A stretch of DNA of 64,000 bases from Cubamyces lactineus (Eukaryota > Basidiomycota > Agaricomycetes > Polyporales > Polyporaceae), in assembly GCA_022376465.1 (NCBI GenBank), contig JACDTU010000017.1, positions 186,001 through 250,000 on the forward strand, written 5' to 3'. Below are positions 58,390 to 64,000 of this stretch, one piece after another. Both the position numbers and the translations under genes were made by a program. Position 1 is the stretch's first letter, and every line of letters begins with the position of its first letter. The notes beneath the pieces were generated by a model that worked only from the letters and a program-made list of their open reading frames with translations, was not told the origin of the DNA and did not search any database.

Positions 58390-60336
58390 ATGCAAACGCC
58401 CGGACGACAGACCATCGATGGGTCGGACAGAAAGCTCGTCGTCGCTCAGTTGAGTTCGTCCTTGGTACTGCACTACGCTGTTCAATTCACCTCATCACAA
58501 TATTCGTGTGCGTAGCTTTATGGTTGGCAATACGTTCGTAAGTCGTCCCATATGATCTAGAACAACCGCCTAAGCAATGTCTATAGCCATATACCATAGA
58601 GGATTGGCGCAAAGACATACAACTAGCCGTTGCCCACGGGATGTTAGGTTATATGCTCGGATATGCATAATGTTCTTCCCCTAACGTGTCGCATTCAGTG
58701 ATGCCTTCGCCTTGAATATCGGCGTCGAACGCTGGCAACGAGAATCCGTGACCAAATGCTACGCCGCAGCCCTCGAGATTCACGCGCAGTTCGGCTTGTT
58801 CCTCAACTTTGACATGTGGTGCGTATACCCTTGGCACATCGCTACCTTGTCATTGCGATACAACTACTACAGCAAACCACAGTGCTCTGAGCGGAACGTG
58901 TCGTGAAGACGCAACCGTTCTGCGAGACTACATCGCGGCGTTCGCGCATCATCCGAACCAATTGCTGTACAAGGGTAGGGTATTGGTCTCGACGTTCGCG
59001 GGACAGGACAGTCTCTTCGGCCATGACACTTTGCAACAAGCATGGCAATATGTCAAGGATGCGCTTGAGGAGATAGCACCAGTAAGCCGATGGTGGCGCG
59101 GTCTTTGATCCCGACGACGAATTTACACTATCCTGTTCAAGATACATCTCATTCCTTCGTTTTTTATCGATCCTCGACGGTATCCCACTATTCCTGCCAT
59201 GGATGGCTACTTTAACGTCAGCATCCGACCGCTTTTTGTATCCACCTACTTCGTACGCTGACCGACTCGACGACAGTGGAACGGCGGTTGGCCGATTCAC
59301 CTCACCATCGACTCTCCCAGAGAGGACGTAGTCATGGCCAAGCTCGACACAGACAGGCACCATATACACCATCTCGGCGGTCGGACGTTCATGGCTGCCG
59401 TCTCTCCCTGGTTCTTCACGGTAACTTCATCGTATCATCCTATCGGCAAACTTGAGGCTCACTTCAGAATTGTTGCACGAATTAGCACTATGGGCCAGAT
59501 TCTTGGAACAAGAACGTACGTTGGTCACCGCAGATTTACGGGGCGAGCTCACAGATATTGATCGGGTGCACAGTGGATCTACCGCGGAGATGACTGGCTC
59601 TACGTCCGACGATGGGAGCAGCTCATCGAGATGCGCGACCAGGTCGACGTCGTGCAGATCATATCCTGGAACGGTCCGTCCTGAGTCTCAAGGTCCCCCT
59701 GTTGAACCACCCTATTCATATGATCTCATCGACCATTCGACAGACTTCGGCGAGTCGCACTACATAGGCCCAATCAAGGGCGCCCAGCCGAACTCGCACG
59801 CGTGGGTCGACGGCTTCCCGCACACCGCCTGGCTCGACCTCACGCGCTACTTCGCGCACGCGTTTAAGGCGGGCTCGTATCGGCCCATCGAGCGAGACAA
59901 GATCTACATGTGGGCTAGACCACATTTGAAGGCGGCGGAGGCGGTTGAGGATCCGGTTGGGCGGCCGGATCGCTGGCAGTTGGTGAGTATGACATCTCTT
60001 GTTCGATTCCTGCTGGTGTGCGAGGGGATGCTTCGCGACGCTGATGTCGAACTATTGCATGTGCAGACGGACGATACGATCTGGGTAGTTATCCTCGCGA
60101 CGGCGCCAGCCGAAGTGCGGGTGTGGGCACGAGACGACCGTCCAGCCAGGACATTCTCCGTTCGACAGGGCCTCTCGAAGCTCTCCTACCCTATGGAAGT
60201 CGGAGGAGGCATGGGCGCACAGATCATCCGCGATGGAGCGGTGGTCGCGGAATGCGTGCCCAGCAAGGACGAGTTCGTCGTGCAAGAGCGCCCGCAGACG
60301 TACAACTTCAACGCCTTCGTGGCCATGTCCTCGTGA
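58390..60336 (+). CDS. GH71 alpha-1,3-glucanase
   Basis: Glycoside hydrolase family 71 enzyme that cleaves alpha-1,3-glucan (mutan), a fungal wall polymer. Assembled exons give VVAHFMVGNTFPYTIEDW, AVAHGIDAFALNIG, GLFLNFDM, LRDYIAAFAHHPNQLLYKGR, VSTFAGQDSLFG, LIPSFFIDPRRYP, NGGWPI, AAVSPWFFTHYG, QIISWNDFGESHYIGPI and HTAWLDLTRYFAHAF, the standard GH71 landmarks. Exon 1 is 58390-58448. A 22-base microexon (58516-58537) encodes FMVGNTF, and exon 3 is 58587-58642. About ten exons are needed in all. The visible start gives MQTPGRQTIDGSDRKLVVAH with no signal peptide, unlike most secreted GH71 enzymes, so the first exon may be missing. Confidence 0.87.
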
Positions 60337-60488
60337 CGCTTATCGTTCAGCAATAACTTATTCGACGACACTGCGAGATGACAGATTTGATACGAGCGCG
60401 CTCTACCCGGGGACTGACCATGGTGACAATTGGATCTATACAACACCTAAGAATACACCTCTTGCCCTCTTACATCACTCGTAACGGC

Positions 60489-62425
60489 TTACGGCGTCGC
60501 ACGACCGGGCCACCTATCAAGAACGTTAGTGGTTCTTCTTCTATCGTTCCGCGGCGAGAAGTGTTACGTACCTCGGGTAGAGTGAGCACTCGCGGACCGT
60601 ATACCTCTTAGCGAGCCACGCCAAGAACCGCTGAGAAGACGGTTAGCTGTGCATATACTCGATGTTTGAACAACTGCTTACCTCGACGCCAAGGCCGTAA
60701 CCACCGTGTTCGCAGGTTCCGTACTTGCGCTGGTCAGTGAACCAGTAGTACGGTGCAGGGTCGATACCCTCGCGCTTGTACGCAGCGAGGAGCTCGTGTT
60801 CGTCCGCAATCCTCATCGACCCACCGACGATCTCACCAACACCCGGCATCAGCAAATCACAGCTCTCCGTAAACGTCGGGCCGCCGTCCGCGCCGCTCTT
60901 GGGCATCTTCTTCATGTAGAACGCCTTGAGCTCAGCAGGGAAGCCGTACAAGAACACCGGGCGCCCGAGGATGTCCGTCATCCTCCGCTCCGCGGCCTCG
61001 GCGATGTCGTCGCCGACCTTGTGCTCGACCATGACGGGGTTGCCCTGCTCGTCCTTGATCACGTTCCCCTGCGCGTCCTCGGCCTCGTGCTTGATGTCGT
61101 GCTCGTTGAGCCACTTGATCGCATCCACGTAGGAGAGGCGGAGGAACGGCCGCTCCGGCGCAGTGAACGTCGGGTTGAGCTGCTTGATGAGCGCGGCCGA
61201 GGCCGGGTCCTGGAGCAGCTTGTCGACGGTCTCGCAGATGACGGCCTCGATGTGGTCCATGAGGTCGTCGAAGGTGATGAACGCGAGCTCGGCCTCGAGA
61301 TGCGTGTACTCGCTCAGGTGCCGGCGCGTGTGGCTGTTCTCCGCGCGGAACGACTCCTGCACGCAGAAGACGTCGCCGAGCGAGGGCAGGCACGTCTCGA
61401 GGTAGAGCTGCGAGCTCTGCGTGAGGAACGCGGGCTGCCCGTAGTAGTCGAGCTTGAAGAGCGTCGCGCCGCCCTCGACTTGGGTCTGTACGAGGCATGG
61501 GGGCGTGACTTCGAGCAGATCGTGCGAGATCAGCGATTGGCGGAAGGCGTTGAGGAGGGCGGCGCGCAGCTTGAGGACTGCAGAGGCGGTCTCGCCACGG
61601 AGGACGAGATGCCTGAGATCGGCTTGGATTGAGGGATCGGATTTCTACAGGTATCAAGCTTGAATTTTGGCACACGAAGTGATTTTGTGATGACCTACTT
61701 CGTTCAATCGGTTGGTGAATGCGTCCTCGCCACCAGGAGAGGCTCCGAGGACCTTCCAGTAGTCAACAACAAGCTCGTGTCCACCTGGCGCTGTCTGGCC
61801 CTCGGGAACAGTCTTGAGCGTGCCGACGACCTCGATTGTCGATTCAAGCGTGAGAGTGAGAGCTTCGTAGGTCTGCGCGACCTGGCCGGAGAGCACACAC
61901 TGGAGGTAGCCGGTACCATCCCGGAGGACGACGAAGATGATCTCCTTCTGGTCGCGGAGACGGTGCACCCATCCCGATGTCCTGATACGTTTTGACCGAA
62001 GAGGCGTGAGGTTTCCGATCTTTGACTGTGACGCGAGGATATGAGCTCGGTCGCGTGCACGACGAAATCTCAATGCGCACCTTGATCGCGGCAGGCAAAC
62101 TGGGATCCTCCTGGAGCACGATCTTCTTGCTCTCCTCGAGCCTCTTCTCCTTGCGCTCGCGCGCCTCAGCCTTCTCCTTGGCCTCGCGCTCGGCGAGCTC
62201 CTCCGCCTTCTTGCGCTTCTTCTCGATGCCATCCGCGCCCTTTTTCGCCTTCTTCAGCGCGGACTGCGTAGGCTCCTCGTACGTGCCCGCCGCGTCCTTG
62301 CGGATCACGAACTTCTCCTCGGGGTGGCTGTAGAGGGCGAACGCGAGGGTCTGGTAGGGCTGCTCGGGCGTGCCCTTGCCGGTCTCGTCTGAGCCGGCGG
62401 ACTCGTCGACGTGAATGGGGGCCAT
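60489..62425 (-). CDS. Asparaginyl-tRNA synthetase, cytoplasmic
   Basis: Class II enzyme that charges tRNA-Asn. It opens [20 protein letters not shown], the eukaryotic N-terminal extension, followed by a Lys/Glu-rich helix and an anticodon-binding OB-fold ([20 protein letters not shown]). The catalytic core has [20 protein letters not shown], motif 2 [20 protein letters not shown], and motif 3 GGYGLGVE / RFLAWLAKR split by an intron. The C-terminus reads [12 protein letters not shown]...RATP with the conserved final TP. Stop is at 60489-60491. About six exons, with short introns. The start at 62425 is in frame after an upstream ATG at 62455, and MAPIHVDES matches the family N-terminus better. 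It is head to head with the Erv2-type gene. Confidence 0.93.
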
Positions 62426-62986
62426 GGTTTCTGGTTTCTGATGGTTTTCGTGCACTCCCTCCTGCGCTTTTATTGGGCCTGTCGGCGAGTCAGTGGAGAG
62501 GCGGTGGTGATGGTCGTGAGTCAGTAGAGACGGTGGGTAAGAAGCTTCAAGTAGCTCGAGATTGTAGCTATAGACGAGCTTATCGGATTTTGAACTTCGG
62601 CTTATCTACGCGAGATTTCCGGTCACACCGCGCGCTGCCTCCCCGACTACGACCTCCTCAGGATGCTCAACAACGGCCATTTACCGGCGCGCGACCATCA
62701 CCTTAGGTACACGAGGAGGTCAAAATATCATCGCGAACGCTCGTGTGCTGGAATGACTCCGCATGCTACAACAACGCCCGCCGCGATAAGTAGTGCATTG
62801 TCAAAGTACGCGCGCGCTGAGGCAGTCGCGATCAGCCCAGCCACCATCGCGAGCGCTCGCGACTCCTGCTTCCACGCCGCCTTACTCTACCGTCCATCAA
62901 CCACTTTGTGCTCAGTGTACTGACTGCCCATCCGTCTTCCTCTCTAGCTTCCTTTCCTCTGCTTCTACAGTAATAACGACCCTGGA
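62426..62986. promoter_or_regulatory. Divergent promoter between AsnRS and Erv2-type gene
   Basis: A 561-base spacer with the promoters of both genes. CT-rich stretches precede the Erv2-type start (ttcctttcctctgcttctac). No gene is seen. Confidence 0.5.
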
Positions 62987-63993
62987 ATGATAACACGATT
63001 CAGCAAAGCGTTCCTCTTCTCCGTCTTCGCTCTCGTACGACTCCCCCTTCATTTCGGGCGCTGTAAGAGGGTTGTGCGGTCTAACTTGCGGGGTCGTATG
63101 ACCTCCCATTCCGACAGTTTCTCCTGGGCTCGCTGGCACTACTGCACCCACCATCAAGGACGTACGTCGACACATGGACAGGAGAGTTCTTCGGTGAGGG
63201 AGGCTTGGTCCCGCCGCCGTCTCCAACGCATGGCGTGCATGGGGAGGTGATCATGGGCAAGCTGGGCAATGCTACAGCAAAGTGAGTGAACCCGGTTGCT
63301 TTGTGTCTATACACTATAACGAATGGGAATGCATAGAGCTGAACTTGGACGAGCGACGTGGAAGCTACTGTGAGTGTCGCGGAAGAAGCGCATGTGCACG
63401 TCGATGTATTGACTAGCTGTGTCGGTGTGTGCTCCAGACATACTATGACTCTGCGATTTCCCGAGGTGCGTTACTTCATTCTCATGTGAGAGTTCTTGTG
63501 TGACGTTTGCTGGCTTCAGGAACCAACCCAAGATGAACGAGACGCGCTAAACAACTACTTCCATCTCATGTCCCGGCTGTACCCATGCGGCGAGTGCGCG
63601 GCAGAGTTCCAGCTACTACTCAAGAAATTCCCTCCACAAGTGAGCTTTTTCCATACTCAGTACCGTGCTATTGATCCTAATGTTCTCATAGACATCTTCA
63701 CGACGAGCCGCTGCCACCTGGTAAGTAGTGCGTTCTTCTTTACACACCAGACGACTTATAACTTCTGCATCTGTAGGCTTTGCGCCGTACACAACGAAGT
63801 CAACAAAAGACTCGGAAAGCCCGAGTTCGACTGCGCACATCTTGACGAGACATACGATTGTGGATGTGGGGACGAGCCCATCAATTCCCCAGCAGGCTCG
63901 CCGAGCGACCCGATGGACCTCGAGGTCGATCCCAGTAAGGACAGGAAGACCGGGATGGGTCTGGTGAAGGGTGGCCGGGCGGTTTCATTATGA
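62987..63993 (+). CDS. Erv2-type FAD-dependent sulfhydryl oxidase
   Basis: ERV/ALR family thiol oxidase that makes disulfide bonds using FAD and oxygen, here probably in the ER lumen. Exon 1 (62987-63034) and exon 2 (from 63118) create a continuous signal anchor, FLFSVFAL/FLLGSLALL, before a lumenal domain. Catalytic core: ELGRATWKLL / HTMTLRFPE / EPTQDERDALNNYFHLMSRL, the redox CxxC in YPCGECAAEF, the FAD-binding WLCAVHNEVNKRLGKP with its HNxVN motif, and a second Cys region CAHLDETYDCGCGDE. Seven or more exons, all small. The N-terminal membrane anchor and missing mitochondrial signal favour Erv2 over Erv1. The stop at 63991-63993 falls just inside the window edge. Confidence 0.9.
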
Positions 63994-64000
63994 GTATTTC

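Overview
The window is nuclear DNA of a filamentous basidiomycete, most likely an Agaricomycete (Polyporales-like). Protein genes are split by many short GT-AG introns, typically 55-85 bases, with CT-rich leaders and compact intergenic spaces. The protein families fit this group: BTB proteins of the YYFEDGN type, F-box-like proteins with an LxRLARVCR...LLWRSID core, a DUF7330-like protein, GH71 alpha-1,3-glucanase and a TOS1-like wall protein. No rRNA, tRNA, CRISPR array or intact transposon was recognised. Exon boundaries were inferred by eye from splice signals and frame continuity.

Layout. 1-7.3 kb holds conserved genes: a truncated TOS1-like wall glucanase (-), chaperonin CCT8 (-) and the queuosine salvage glycosylase Qng1 (+). 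7.3-14.1 kb is gene-poor, with a divergent homeodomain-like gene (+) and a CsbD-like gene (-) built from three consecutive microexons. 14.8-22.2 kb is a tandem array of three F-box-like genes with a relic F-box fragment. It is followed by a His-Gly repeat gene at 22.5-23.1 kb (-). 23.1-41.3 kb is accessory in character: long gene-poor stretches, a coiled-coil hypothetical gene, an inverted fourth F-box-like copy, a small membrane-anchored protein, and two more His-Gly repeat genes at 37.5 and 40.0 kb. 41.3-46.4 kb has two convergent BTB genes and a microbial-type PARG. 47.1-54.6 kb has a DUF7330-like gene, the PKA catalytic subunit and a fifth, diverged F-box-like gene. 55.1-64 kb returns to conserved genes: an ASCH/PUA-like protein, an orphan class I aminoacyl-tRNA-synthetase-like protein, GH71 glucanase, cytoplasmic AsnRS and an Erv2-type sulfhydryl oxidase.

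Several conserved genes sit head to head: CCT8/Qng1, PKA/F-box, synthetase-like/GH71 and AsnRS/Erv2. There is no metabolic cluster. The strongest novelty candidates are the three-member PGHGH-repeat family (shared repeat, shared C-terminal RxSRR motif, TATA box in each promoter), the synthetase-like orphan, the homeodomain lacking the usual Asn51, and the microexon string in the CsbD-like gene.
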